The notes under the pieces: generated by a model | The model's input: only the letters and a program-made list of their open reading frames with translations | The model's database searches: none | What the model was told of the DNA's origin: nothing | From: JASGDN01 sp049840815 | GTDB taxonomy: Bacteria; Chloroflexota; Chloroflexia; Thermomicrobiales; UBA6265 | DNA: 64,000 nt | Assembly: GCA_049840815.1 (NCBI GenBank) | Contig: JASGJI010000020.1 | Coordinates: 184,882 to 248,881 of the forward strand | Reading direction: 5' to 3' | Program-made: the position numbers and the translations under genes | In this document: piece by piece, positions 16,913 through 24,821 of the stretch | Position numbering within the stretch: position 1 is the stretch's first letter | Layout: every line of letters starts with the position of its first letter

Positions 16913-17992
16913 CTACAACTTGGCGATAATGGCATCCGCCATGCCGCTGGTCGTCGCGGCCTTGGACGGATCGCGATCGGCACGGAGGTCGTAGGTGACG
17001 TCCTTGCCCTCACCGATCACGGCGGAGACGGCGTTCTCGACCGCCTCGGCTGCTCCCTGCTCGTTGATGTGGCGGAGCATCAGCGCGCCGGAGAGGATCA
17101 TCGCGACCGGGTTCGCCTCGTTCTTGCCGGCGTGCGACGGCGCGGAGCCGTGAATCGGCTCGAAGACAGCCGCCTTCTCCCCGATATTGCCGCCCGGCGC
17201 CACGCCGAGCCCGCCGATCATGCCGGAGACGAGGTCGCTGACAATGTCGCCGTAGAGGTTCGGCATCACCAGCACGTCGTACTGCTGCGGCTTCTGCATC
17301 AGCTGCATGCACATGTTGTCGACGATGCGGTCGTTGAACTCGATATCCGGGTACTCCGCGGCGACGTCCTGTGCGACCTTCAGGAAGAGGCCGTCGGAGA
17401 ACTTCATGATGTTGGCCTTATGGACGGCCGTCACCAGCTTGCGGTTGTTGGCGCGGGCGTACTCGAAGGCGTACTTCACGATCCGGCGGGAGCCTTCCGG
17501 CGTGATCATCTTGATGCTGATGGCCGCATCCTCGGCCACCTGCTTCTTGCTGCGCTTGTTGATCTCGGCGATGACCTCGTGCGCCTCCGGCGTCCCGGTG
17601 TCGAACTCGACACCGGCGTAGGTGTCTTCTAGGTTCTCGCGCACGATCACGAGATCGACATCGGAGAAGGCCGCCTGCACGCCCGGAATGGTCTTGCCCG
17701 GCCGCAGGTTCGCATAGAGGTTCAGCGCCTGACGCAGCCCGACATTCACCGAGCGGAAGCCGGTGCCGATCGGGGTCGTGATCGGCCCCTTCAGGCCGAG
17801 GCCGTTCTTGCGAACGGAATCGAGGGTCGCTTCAGGGAGGACGTCGCCGACCTTCTCCAGCGCGTCGAGACCGGCGTCGCAGTAATCCCAGTCGAAACCG
17901 ATGCCAGTGGCTTCGAGCACACGGCGGGTCGCCTCGGTCACTTCCGGGCCAATGCCGTCACCCGGCAGCAGCGATACCTGATACGTAGCCAT
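16913..17992 (-). CDS. icd: isocitrate dehydrogenase (IDH/IPMDH family)
   Basis: Oxidative decarboxylase of the TCA cycle, 359 residues from an ATG at 17992 with AGGAG upstream. It starts MATYQVSLLPGDGIGPEVTEATRRVLEA. The substrate loop RSVNVGLRQALNLYANLRPGK has the Ser-x-Asn of isocitrate dehydrogenases rather than the pattern of isopropylmalate dehydrogenase. The metal site DLVSGMIGGLGVAPGGNIG and the cofactor region EPIHGSAPSHAGKNEANP are present. The length and compact form resemble NAD-type IDH3-like enzymes, but NAD versus NADP cannot be settled from the SH pair in the cofactor loop. ilvA lies downstream. Confidence 0.88.
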   Translation of the reverse strand: MATYQVSLLPGDGIGPEVTEATRRVLEATGIGFDWDYCDAGLDALEKVGDVLPEATLDSVRKNGLGLKGPITTPIGTGFRSVNVGLRQALNLYANLRPGKTIPGVQAAFSDVDLVIVRENLEDTYAGVEFDTGTPEAHEVIAEINKRSKKQVAEDAAISIKMITPEGSRRIVKYAFEYARANNRKLVTAVHKANIMKFSDGLFLKVAQDVAAEYPDIEFNDRIVDNMCMQLMQKPQQYDVLVMPNLYGDIVSDLVSGMIGGLGVAPGGNIGEKAAVFEPIHGSAPSHAGKNEANPVAMILSGALMLRHINEQGAAEAVENAVSAVIGEGKDVTYDLRADRDPSKAATTSGMADAIIAKL

Positions 17993-18153
17993 ACATTCTC
18001 CTCGTGGTTGCGTCACGCGAGTTCGATCACATTGCCGATGGAATTGTCGCACGCGTGCATCTGGACCGCACCTTGTCCCCGGATAGCCGACAATGGAGGC
18101 AGCACCGACGCCCGCCGCGTCCTCGCGACCGTTCGCCGAAAGGAAACGCCACC

Positions 18154-19722
18154 ATGACCGAAACCACATCCACAAGGCATCCTGTCCTGCTCGCCATCGT
18201 CGATGGCTGGGGCATCGCGCCGCCAGGCCCAGGCAACGCCGTCACCCTCGCCAGCACCCCGAACCTCGATCGCCTCATCGCCGAGTACCCGCACGCCACC
18301 CTCCGCACCTCCGGCGAGGATGTCGGCCTCCCCCACGGCCAGATGGGCAACTCGGAGGTTGGCCATCTCAACCTCGGCGCCGGCTTCATCGTCTACCAAT
18401 GGATCACCCGCATCGACAAGGCAATCGCCGACGGCGAACTCGCGACGAATCCGACACTCCAGGCGGCCTTCGCCCATGCGAAGGCACGGGGTGGCACCGT
18501 CCACTTCCTTGGGCTGGTCTCCAATGGAGGCGTCCACAGCCACACCCGCCACCTGCTCGCGCTGCTCGACATCGCGAAGGCGTCCGGCGTCACGAAGACA
18601 CTCGTCCACGCCTTCACCGATGGCCGCGACACCTCTCCCACCAGCGCAGGGGCCTCCCTCGCCGACGTGGAGACGAAGCTCGCCGACCTCGGGATCGGGC
18701 GCATCGCGTCCGTCTCCGGTCGCTACTACGCGATGGACCGCGACCATCGCTGGGAACGAACGAAGCGGGCGTTCGATGTCATCGTCCATGCCGAGGGGCA
18801 GCTCGCCTCGTCCCCGGAGGCACTCCTCGCCACCTCGTACGACGGCGGTATCACCGACGAATTCATCGTCCCCACCGTGATCCCCGCCGGTGATGGCAGC
18901 ACCCATCGCGTCGGCCCGGACGACACCATCGTCTTCTTCAACTTCCGGTCGGACCGGGGTCGCCAGCTGACGGAAGCGCTCTCCGTGCCCGGCTTCGCCG
19001 GATTCGATCGGGGCGACTACACGCCGGATGTCCCCGTCTACACCCTCACCACGTATGAGGACACACTGCCGGTGAGCGTGATCTTCCCGCCGCAGGACGT
19101 GAAGGAGCCACTGGCGAAGGTGATCGCCGACGCCGGCAAGACGCAGTTCCACACCGCCGAGACCGAGAAGTACCCCCACGTCACCTTCTTCCTGAACGGC
19201 GGCCGCGAGGAGCCGTTCCCCGGGGAGGATCGCCAGATGGCCGCCTCCCCGAAGGTCGCGACCTACGACCTCCAGCCGGAGATGAGCGCCTTCGACGTGA
19301 AGGATCACGTCCTCGCGGCGATCCGCTCCGGGAAGTACGACTTCATCATCGTGAACTTCGCGAACGACGACATGGTCGGGCACACCGGCGTCATCCCCGC
19401 CGTCGTGAAGGCCGTCGAGACGGTCGATGCCTGCGTCGGCGAGATCATTCCGGTCCTGCTCGCAGCGGGCGGAACGGCGATCATCACGGCCGATCACGGC
19501 AACGCCGAGGAGGAGATCGATCCGGTCACGGGCGGCCCCTTCACGTCGCACACGACTAATCCCGTGCCGGTGATCCTCGTCGCGCCGGAGGACAGCCCCC
19601 TGCGCCATGCCACTCTCCGTACTGATGGCCGCCTCAGCGCCGTCACAACGACGGTTCTTGATGCGATGGGACTCACCCCACCCTCCGACATGACCCAGCC
19701 AAGCCTGATCATCCGCCCGTAA
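18154..19722 (+). CDS. gpmI: 2,3-bisphosphoglycerate-independent phosphoglycerate mutase
   Basis: Glycolytic interconversion of 3- and 2-phosphoglycerate by the Mn-dependent, cofactor-independent enzyme; 522 residues. Metal motif VDGWGI (about residues 15-21), the catalytic serine in GQMGNSEVGHLNLGAG, the domain with GRDTSPTSA and GRYYAMDRDHRW, and the C-terminal metal motifs NFANDDMVGHTG and ADHGNAEE are all intact. The start at 18154 is supported by AGGAAACG upstream. eno, the next step of glycolysis, lies 2.3 kb away on the opposite strand. Confidence 0.96.
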   Translation: MTETTSTRHPVLLAIVDGWGIAPPGPGNAVTLASTPNLDRLIAEYPHATLRTSGEDVGLPHGQMGNSEVGHLNLGAGFIVYQWITRIDKAIADGELATNPTLQAAFAHAKARGGTVHFLGLVSNGGVHSHTRHLLALLDIAKASGVTKTLVHAFTDGRDTSPTSAGASLADVETKLADLGIGRIASVSGRYYAMDRDHRWERTKRAFDVIVHAEGQLASSPEALLATSYDGGITDEFIVPTVIPAGDGSTHRVGPDDTIVFFNFRSDRGRQLTEALSVPGFAGFDRGDYTPDVPVYTLTTYEDTLPVSVIFPPQDVKEPLAKVIADAGKTQFHTAETEKYPHVTFFLNGGREEPFPGEDRQMAASPKVATYDLQPEMSAFDVKDHVLAAIRSGKYDFIIVNFANDDMVGHTGVIPAVVKAVETVDACVGEIIPVLLAAGGTAIITADHGNAEEEIDPVTGGPFTSHTTNPVPVILVAPEDSPLRHATLRTDGRLSAVTTTVLDAMGLTPPSDMTQPSLIIRP

Positions 19723-19741
19723 GCGCCTCTGGAGTACCGCC

Positions 19742-20563
19742 TTGAAGCTCTATTCATGGAACGTCAACGGAATTCGCGCCACCCTGAAGAAGGGCGCCCT
19801 GCAGGAGTTCATCACCACCCACGATCCGGACATCCTCTGCCTGCAGGAGACGAAGGCCAGCCCGGCCCAGGTGAAGCTCGACCTGCCCCAGTACACGACG
19901 TACTGGAACGCCGCTGACAAGGCCGGATACAGCGGCACAGCGATCTTCACGAAGCGCGAGCCGCGGAATGTCCTTGTCGGGTTGCCGCTGGATCTGGTCG
20001 CGCAATACGACTTTGCCAGCGACCCCTTCGGCGATCCGACGACCGAGGGACGCGTCCTCGCGCTCGAACTCGAAGGCACCTGGGTCGTGACGGTCTACAC
20101 GCCGAACAGCAAGCGCGAACTCTCCCGCCTGCCCCTACGCTACGACCGATGGGACCCGGCCTTCCTCGCCTACATCAAGCTCCTGGAGGAGGGGTCGTTC
20201 GGCAGCGGCGAGAAGAAGCCGGTCATCTTCTGCGGCGACCTGAACGTCGCGCATCAGGAAATCGACCTCGCCCGTCCCAAGGACAACCGGATGACGCACG
20301 GCTTCACGGATCAGGAGCGCGAACGCTTCGGCGACTTCCTGAACGCCGGATTGATCGACACGTTCCGGCATCTGCATCCGGACCAGACCGGTGCGTACAC
20401 CTGGTGGAACCTCGTGAGCCGATCCCGCGAACGGAATGTCGGGTGGCGCATCGACTACGTGGTGATGAGCGAAGCGCTCTCCCCACGCCTGGAGGCAGCG
20501 GCCATCCACCCCGATGTCCTCGGCTCGGATCACTGCCCGGTCTCGATCACCCTCGCGGACTGA
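19742..20563 (+). CDS. xth: exodeoxyribonuclease III / AP endonuclease
   Basis: Mg-dependent base-excision repair endonuclease of the EEP superfamily, 273 residues, starting at a TTG (19742) that reads MKLYSWNVNGIRATLKKG, the exact family start. Motifs: LQETKA (metal Glu), YTPNS, GDLNVAHQEIDLARPKDN, the W-R-D-Y region GWRIDYVVMS, and SDHCPV (catalytic Asp-His) near the end. It begins 19 bases after gpmI, so the two may share a transcript. A strong hairpin follows. Confidence 0.95.
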   Translation: MKLYSWNVNGIRATLKKGALQEFITTHDPDILCLQETKASPAQVKLDLPQYTTYWNAADKAGYSGTAIFTKREPRNVLVGLPLDLVAQYDFASDPFGDPTTEGRVLALELEGTWVVTVYTPNSKRELSRLPLRYDRWDPAFLAYIKLLEEGSFGSGEKKPVIFCGDLNVAHQEIDLARPKDNRMTHGFTDQERERFGDFLNAGLIDTFRHLHPDQTGAYTWWNLVSRSRERNVGWRIDYVVMSEALSPRLEAAAIHPDVLGSDHCPVSITLAD

Positions 20564-20589
20564 GAGCTTCACGCGAAGACCAACGCGAA

Positions 20590-20622
20590 GGAACCGCCAC
20601 GCTTCACCGGCGTGGCGGTTCC
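20590..20622. terminator. hairpin between convergent xth and a beta-lactamase-fold gene
   Basis: Perfect 13-bp stem GGAACCGCCACGC (20590-20602) with GCGTGGCGGTTCC (20610-20622), 7-base loop, in the 79-base gap between converging genes. It can serve both directions. No T-run. Confidence 0.65.
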
Positions 20623-20642
20623 CTCATTCAGACGATGGTCCG

Positions 20643-21884
20643 CTATGCGTTTGTCAGTGCGGCGGCAATTCGCTGGAATATCGTCGTAGAGGCGTTTCCA
20701 TGGATGTAGGTGCCATCCGAATCGAAACTCTCAGGGGCGAATGTCACCTGCACCGCCACGGTCAGATCGCGCTCCGGATGGTAGCCCGCCGTGCCCGCGT
20801 AGCCACTGAACAGCGGGTTCTGGATCAGCCAGCCCTTTCCCCGCACCACGCCAAGCCCGTAATCGATCGTCTCCCCGAGCGTCTGGCAGGTGTTGCACCC
20901 CTCAATCTTCGAGCCGAACCCCTGTAACGAAGGTCCGGTCATCGCTGCGTAGGACTCCGGTGACAGCAGCGTGCCCTTGCCAACGTGCATCATCGCCGAG
21001 GCCATGTCACCGATCGTCTGGACCTGCACCACCCCTCGCGTGATTGTCCAGGCCGGGTTCCAGAACGTGGATTCCTCGTAAAACGGCACATCAGCCGGGA
21101 TCTGGAAGACACCCCGCCGCTCGCCGGTGAAGGCGTGCAGGACGGGTTCCGGGATGGTCGCCGTCTGGAACGCAAATGTCTGCTTCAATCCGAGCGGATC
21201 GAGCACGAGGCGCTGCATCAACCCATCCACCGTCTCCCCGGTCGCCTTCTCGATCACCATCCCCAGGATCTGGTAGCTGGTGTGGGAATACTCCCAGTTC
21301 GTGCCGGGCGCGAAGAGACGGGGTTGATCGAAGGAGTACGTCAGCAGTTCTTCCCGCGTGAAGGAGTGGAACGGGTTCGCGAGCTGCGCGTTCGTGAACG
21401 CGGGGCTCTGCACGTAGTCGCGATAGCCGGCGGTCATGTTCGCCAGCATCCGGCAGGTCGCCGTGTCCGCATCGGGGAGGTCGGGCAGCCAGGTCGCGAT
21501 CGGATCGTCCAGCCCGATTGCACCCTGCTCCGCGAGGATGAGCATGAGGGTGGAGACGAGCGAGATTGCTACCGCGCCGTTCCGGAAATACATGTCGGTG
21601 GTCGCGGGCACCCCCGTCATCGATTCGCCCAGCGCCGTCAACAGGAGTTCATCGTCTCCCTGCCGGACCGTTGCGATGATGGACCTCAGCGCGTAGTCGG
21701 CCTGCGCCGATTCAACGATCTGCTTCGCCGCATCGACCGCATCAGTGGCAGGGCTGGCGGCGGGAGTCGCCAAATGCGCGAACGCCCCCGGCCGGGCGGC
21801 GACACCTGCGGCGGCAATGCCGGCCACGCTGCCAACGACGGAGCGACGGGACAGCACAGCGGAGGCATCAGGGAACGTGGACAT
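20643..21884 (-). CDS. beta-lactamase-fold (class C/PBP4*-like) secreted protein lacking SxxK
   Basis: 413-residue protein with a twin-arginine-type signal (SRRSVVGSVAGIAAAGVAA, about residues 13-31). The fold is that of serine beta-lactamases and D,D-peptidases of class C type: FRNGAVAISLVSTLMLILAEQGAIGLDDPIATWLP aligns with the usual region carrying SxxK. Here the nucleophile serine is Ala (GCG) and the lysine is Ile (ATC). The second motif reads YSHTSY (usually YxN). It is therefore unlikely to acylate beta-lactams or peptidoglycan; a binding role is possible. The start at 21884 (MSTFPDAS) precedes the signal; the longer frame is not supported. Convergent with xth. Confidence 0.8.
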   Translation of the reverse strand: MSTFPDASAVLSRRSVVGSVAGIAAAGVAARPGAFAHLATPAASPATDAVDAAKQIVESAQADYALRSIIATVRQGDDELLLTALGESMTGVPATTDMYFRNGAVAISLVSTLMLILAEQGAIGLDDPIATWLPDLPDADTATCRMLANMTAGYRDYVQSPAFTNAQLANPFHSFTREELLTYSFDQPRLFAPGTNWEYSHTSYQILGMVIEKATGETVDGLMQRLVLDPLGLKQTFAFQTATIPEPVLHAFTGERRGVFQIPADVPFYEESTFWNPAWTITRGVVQVQTIGDMASAMMHVGKGTLLSPESYAAMTGPSLQGFGSKIEGCNTCQTLGETIDYGLGVVRGKGWLIQNPLFSGYAGTAGYHPERDLTVAVQVTFAPESFDSDGTYIHGNASTTIFQRIAAALTNA

Positions 21885-21997
21885 GGGGAGACTCCGGACG
21901 AGGCAAGACGGTCGAGGAACCCCCGTCAATTCTAGCAACGCCTTTGCCCGGCGGGGAGTGCGGCCCGTCCCAGCCCCTTGTCGATCCGTCCCACCAA

Positions 21998-22042
21998 CAG
22001 CAACCGGGACCTCCTGCGACAAGCAGAAGGTCCCGGTTGCTG
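21998..22042 (-). terminator. terminator-like hairpin downstream of eno
   Basis: Perfect 15-bp stem CAGCAACCGGGACCT (21998-22012) with AGGTCCCGGTTGCTG (22028-22042), 15-base loop, about 20 bases after the eno stop on the minus strand. No T-run. Confidence 0.65.
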
Positions 22043-22063
22043 GCATCCGAGTCGGGTCGGCGA

Positions 22064-23350
22064 CTATGCGCGCAGGGCGCTCCGGCCCGGATAGACCGCC
22101 GTGTCGCCCAGCTCCTCCTCGATCCGCAGGAGCTGGTTGTACTTCGCGACGCGATCCACGCGGGACGGCGCGCCAGTCTTGATCTGGCCCGCGTTCGTCG
22201 CGACCGAGAGGTCGGCGATGAACGTGTCCGAGGTCTCGCCGGAGCGGTGCGAGATGATCGCCCGGAAACCAGCCCGATGCGCCATCTCGATCGCCTCGAA
22301 GGTCTCGGTGAGCGTACCGATCTGGTTCAGCTTCACGAGGATCGCGTTGCCCGACTTCTCGGCGATACCGCGCTGCAACCGCTTGGTGTTCGTCACGTAG
22401 AGGTCGTCACCGACGAGTTGCACGCTGCCGCCGATGTCCGACGTCAGCTTCTGCCAGCCCGCCCAGTCGTCCTCAGCGAGCCCGTCCTCCAGCGAGACGA
22501 TCGGGTACTTCTTGGCCGCAGCCTCCCAGTACGCGATCATCTCCTCGCTGGTGAGCGTCTTGCCCTCGCCCGCCAGCACATACTTGCCGTCGTGGAAGAA
22601 CTCCGTGGACGCCGGGTCCAGCGCGATAGCGAGATCCTCGCCCGGCTTGTAGCCCGCGCGCTCGATCGCCTCGACCACGACTTGCAGAGCCTCCTCGTTG
22701 GAGCCGAGGCTCGGCGCATAGCCGCCCTCGTCGCCGACGCTGGTGTTCAGGCCGCGCTCGGAGAGCACCTTCTTCAGCGTGTGGAAGACCTCGTCGCCCC
22801 AGCGCAGGCCTTCGGAGAACGTCGGCGCGCCGACCGGCATCACCATGAACTCCTGCATGTCCACGCTGGAACCCTCGGCGTGCTTGCCGCCGTTGAGGAT
22901 GTTCATCATCGGGACAGGAAGCACGCGCGCGCTCGGACCGCCGAGATAGCGATAGAGCGGCAGCCCGACCTCTTCCGCCGCCGCGCGGGCGACGGCCAGC
23001 GAGACGCCGAGGATGGCATTCGCGCCGAACTTCCCCTTGTTCTCGGTGCCATCGGCCTCCCGCATCAGCGTATCGATGCCGATCTGGTCGAGCGCGTCCA
23101 TGCCGATCACGATCTCGGCCAGCTCCTCGTTGACGTGGCCGACCGCCTTCTGGACGCCCTTGCCGCCGAACCGGCTCTTGTCACCGTCGCGCAGCTCGAC
23201 CGCCTCATGCGCGCCAGTGGAGGCGCCTGATGGCACCGCCGCCCGTCCCACCGAGCCGCCGGTGGTGAAGACCTCCACCTCGACCGTCGGGTTGCCGCGC
23301 GAATCGAGAATCTCGCGACCGTGAACTGCCTCGATCATCGTGCTGTACAT
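22064..23350 (-). CDS. eno: enolase
   Basis: Converts 2-phosphoglycerate to phosphoenolpyruvate; 428 residues from the ATG at 23350 (MYSTMIEAVHGREILDSRGNPTVEVEV), with AGGAAGAGGA upstream. Substrate loop PSGASTG, the Mg ligands in ALDPASTEF, SLEDGLAEDD and LVGDDLYVTN, and the catalytic lysine regions KLNQIGT and SHRSGETSD are present. A second ATG at 23338 would remove four residues. It has its own promoter. Confidence 0.97.
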   Translation of the reverse strand: MYSTMIEAVHGREILDSRGNPTVEVEVFTTGGSVGRAAVPSGASTGAHEAVELRDGDKSRFGGKGVQKAVGHVNEELAEIVIGMDALDQIGIDTLMREADGTENKGKFGANAILGVSLAVARAAAEEVGLPLYRYLGGPSARVLPVPMMNILNGGKHAEGSSVDMQEFMVMPVGAPTFSEGLRWGDEVFHTLKKVLSERGLNTSVGDEGGYAPSLGSNEEALQVVVEAIERAGYKPGEDLAIALDPASTEFFHDGKYVLAGEGKTLTSEEMIAYWEAAAKKYPIVSLEDGLAEDDWAGWQKLTSDIGGSVQLVGDDLYVTNTKRLQRGIAEKSGNAILVKLNQIGTLTETFEAIEMAHRAGFRAIISHRSGETSDTFIADLSVATNAGQIKTGAPSRVDRVAKYNQLLRIEEELGDTAVYPGRSALRA

Positions 23351-23416
23351 GAAGTGCTGGTCCTCTTCCTTGAGTCGGGGAAGGCACACGCCTTCGAACC
23401 GCGTCCGTCGCGCCAA

Positions 23417-23444
23417 GTATAGATGCGTCTTCGCCGCCGCCAAC
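23417..23444 (-). promoter_or_regulatory. promoter of eno
   Basis: On the minus strand TTGGCG (23439-23444), a 16-base spacer and TATACT (23417-23422) lie about 65 bases before the eno start. The same hexamers precede tRNA-Pro. Confidence 0.55.
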
Positions 23445-23480
23445 GAACGCGATGCCAACACCGCATCAGGCCATCCGCGA

Positions 23481-24491
23481 TCACGTACCGCCGAAGTGAT
23501 CGAACGCCCCCGGCAGCACGGCGGTTTGCTCACCGTCCAACCCGATCACCGTCATGCCATGCGATGCCGGCTCGATCCGACCGACCGCCGTCACCGTCGC
23601 GCCAACCGCTTCCGCCTTGCGCGCCACCGTATCCAAGAGAGACGGCGGGACCGCGAACAGCAGCTCGTAGTCCTCCCCACCCCGGAGGGCCAGGTCGAGC
23701 CACGTCTCGGGAAAGAGTGCTCGCACCGACGGCGCAACGGGCAGCGCCCGCGCGTCGATCGTCGCTCCGACGCCACTCGCGGCCAGGATCTTCGGCAGGT
23801 CACCGAGCAGGCCATCGCTGAGATCCATCGCCGCGGATGCGCCGAACTCCCCGAGCAACTGCCCGAGCGCGATCCGGGGAATCGGTTGCAGGTGCGCCGA
23901 GACGAGCAGGCCGGTGGTCGTCAGGCCAGCGAAGCGTTCCGGGGCCGCGAGAATCTGCAGCCCCGCCGCCGAGGCGCCGATCGTGCCGCTCACCGCGATC
24001 ACATCCCCCTCCCGCGCGCCGGAGCGTCGCAGGAGCCGGTCGCGCGGAGCCTCACCGACGGCTGTCACGCTGATGGAGAGGCAATCGGGACTGCGCACAA
24101 TATCCCCACCTGCAATGGCGACCCGATGCGCCTCCGCCAGTTCCCCGATGCCCGCGTAGAGCACTTCGAGATCCGCCACGCGCTCTGTCCCGCGCAGGCC
24201 CAGCGTGATCGTCGCCAGACGGGGCGTCGCCCCCATCGCCGCGATATCGGAGAGATTGACCGCCAGCGATTTGAACCCGAGGCTCCGCCAGTCGGTCCAA
24301 TCCAGCCGGAAGTGAATCGCCTCGACCAGCGTGTCCGTCGTGATGACGGAGACGGTGCCTGGCGCCGGCTCCCAGACCGCCGCATCGTCCCCGATCCCGA
24401 GGTCGATGCCCGCCGATCGCACCGCCGGAGGCAATGCCGCCGCCAGCCACTCGATCAATGCGAACTCCCCGATCTCCGCAACCGTGCTCAT
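23481..24491 (-). CDS. thiL: thiamine-monophosphate kinase
   Basis: ATP-dependent phosphorylation of thiamine monophosphate to thiamine diphosphate; PurM/ThiL fold, 336 residues. Motifs: GEFALIEWL at the start, LGIGDDAAVW (about residues 30-41), TTDTLVEAIHFRLDWTDWRSLGFKSLAVNLSDIAAMGA, and MDLSDGLLGDL in the C-terminal domain. The start at 24491 is supported by AGGGGA upstream. It is transcribed toward eno with a 130-base gap that contains the eno promoter, so it is a separate unit. No thiamine riboswitch seen. Confidence 0.94.
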   Translation of the reverse strand: MSTVAEIGEFALIEWLAAALPPAVRSAGIDLGIGDDAAVWEPAPGTVSVITTDTLVEAIHFRLDWTDWRSLGFKSLAVNLSDIAAMGATPRLATITLGLRGTERVADLEVLYAGIGELAEAHRVAIAGGDIVRSPDCLSISVTAVGEAPRDRLLRRSGAREGDVIAVSGTIGASAAGLQILAAPERFAGLTTTGLLVSAHLQPIPRIALGQLLGEFGASAAMDLSDGLLGDLPKILAASGVGATIDARALPVAPSVRALFPETWLDLALRGGEDYELLFAVPPSLLDTVARKAEAVGATVTAVGRIEPASHGMTVIGLDGEQTAVLPGAFDHFGGT

Positions 24492-24540
24492 GCCGTCCCC
24501 TGTCATCCACCGAGAAGAAGCACCCCTCAGGCAGAAACCA

Positions 24541-24594
24541 CGGACCGACCGGGGTCGGTCCCTACGCCCGGACATCCATTTGCAGGGACCGACC
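24541..24594. repeat. hairpin repeat, family copy A
   Basis: GGACCGACC (24542-24550) and GGTCGGTCC (24553-24561) form a tight hairpin followed by CTACG. Nearby is TGCAGGGACCGACC (24581-24594). The words TGCAGGG-AC and GTC-CCTAC recur at 37901-37983 as ends of an 83-base inverted-repeat element. Both copies lie in gaps just upstream of genes. Confidence 0.45.
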
Positions 24595-24821
24595 TTGTCC
24601 CGCCCTGCGAACGAGACGCCGTGTCCTCACTTCTCACTCCTCTCATCTCTCCCCTCACCTGCCGTCATCCTACCCGAATCGGCGGCGAAAGCGGCCCCCG
24701 CGCGGCAGCGGCACGACCGGGAGTGGTACCGTACGAAGAACCATCGATCCGGACGCGCTTCCGGGTCTCTCCCCGTCCGATCCCACCACGGTCCTTCCCC
24801 GGACCCACGGAGCCCCATCGC

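Noticed and set aside
18013..19608. 531-codon open frame antisense to gpmI, and other long antisense frames such as 37945-40683
   Set aside because: They mirror strongly conserved genes and have the Arg/Gly/Ala-rich composition of G+C-rich shadow frames.
23340..24821. Very long N-terminal extension of the Ski2-like helicase (open frame from 23340)
   Set aside because: This part is exactly antisense to thiL, is Arg/Pro-rich without domain similarity, and a GTG with a good ribosome-binding site lies at 24822.
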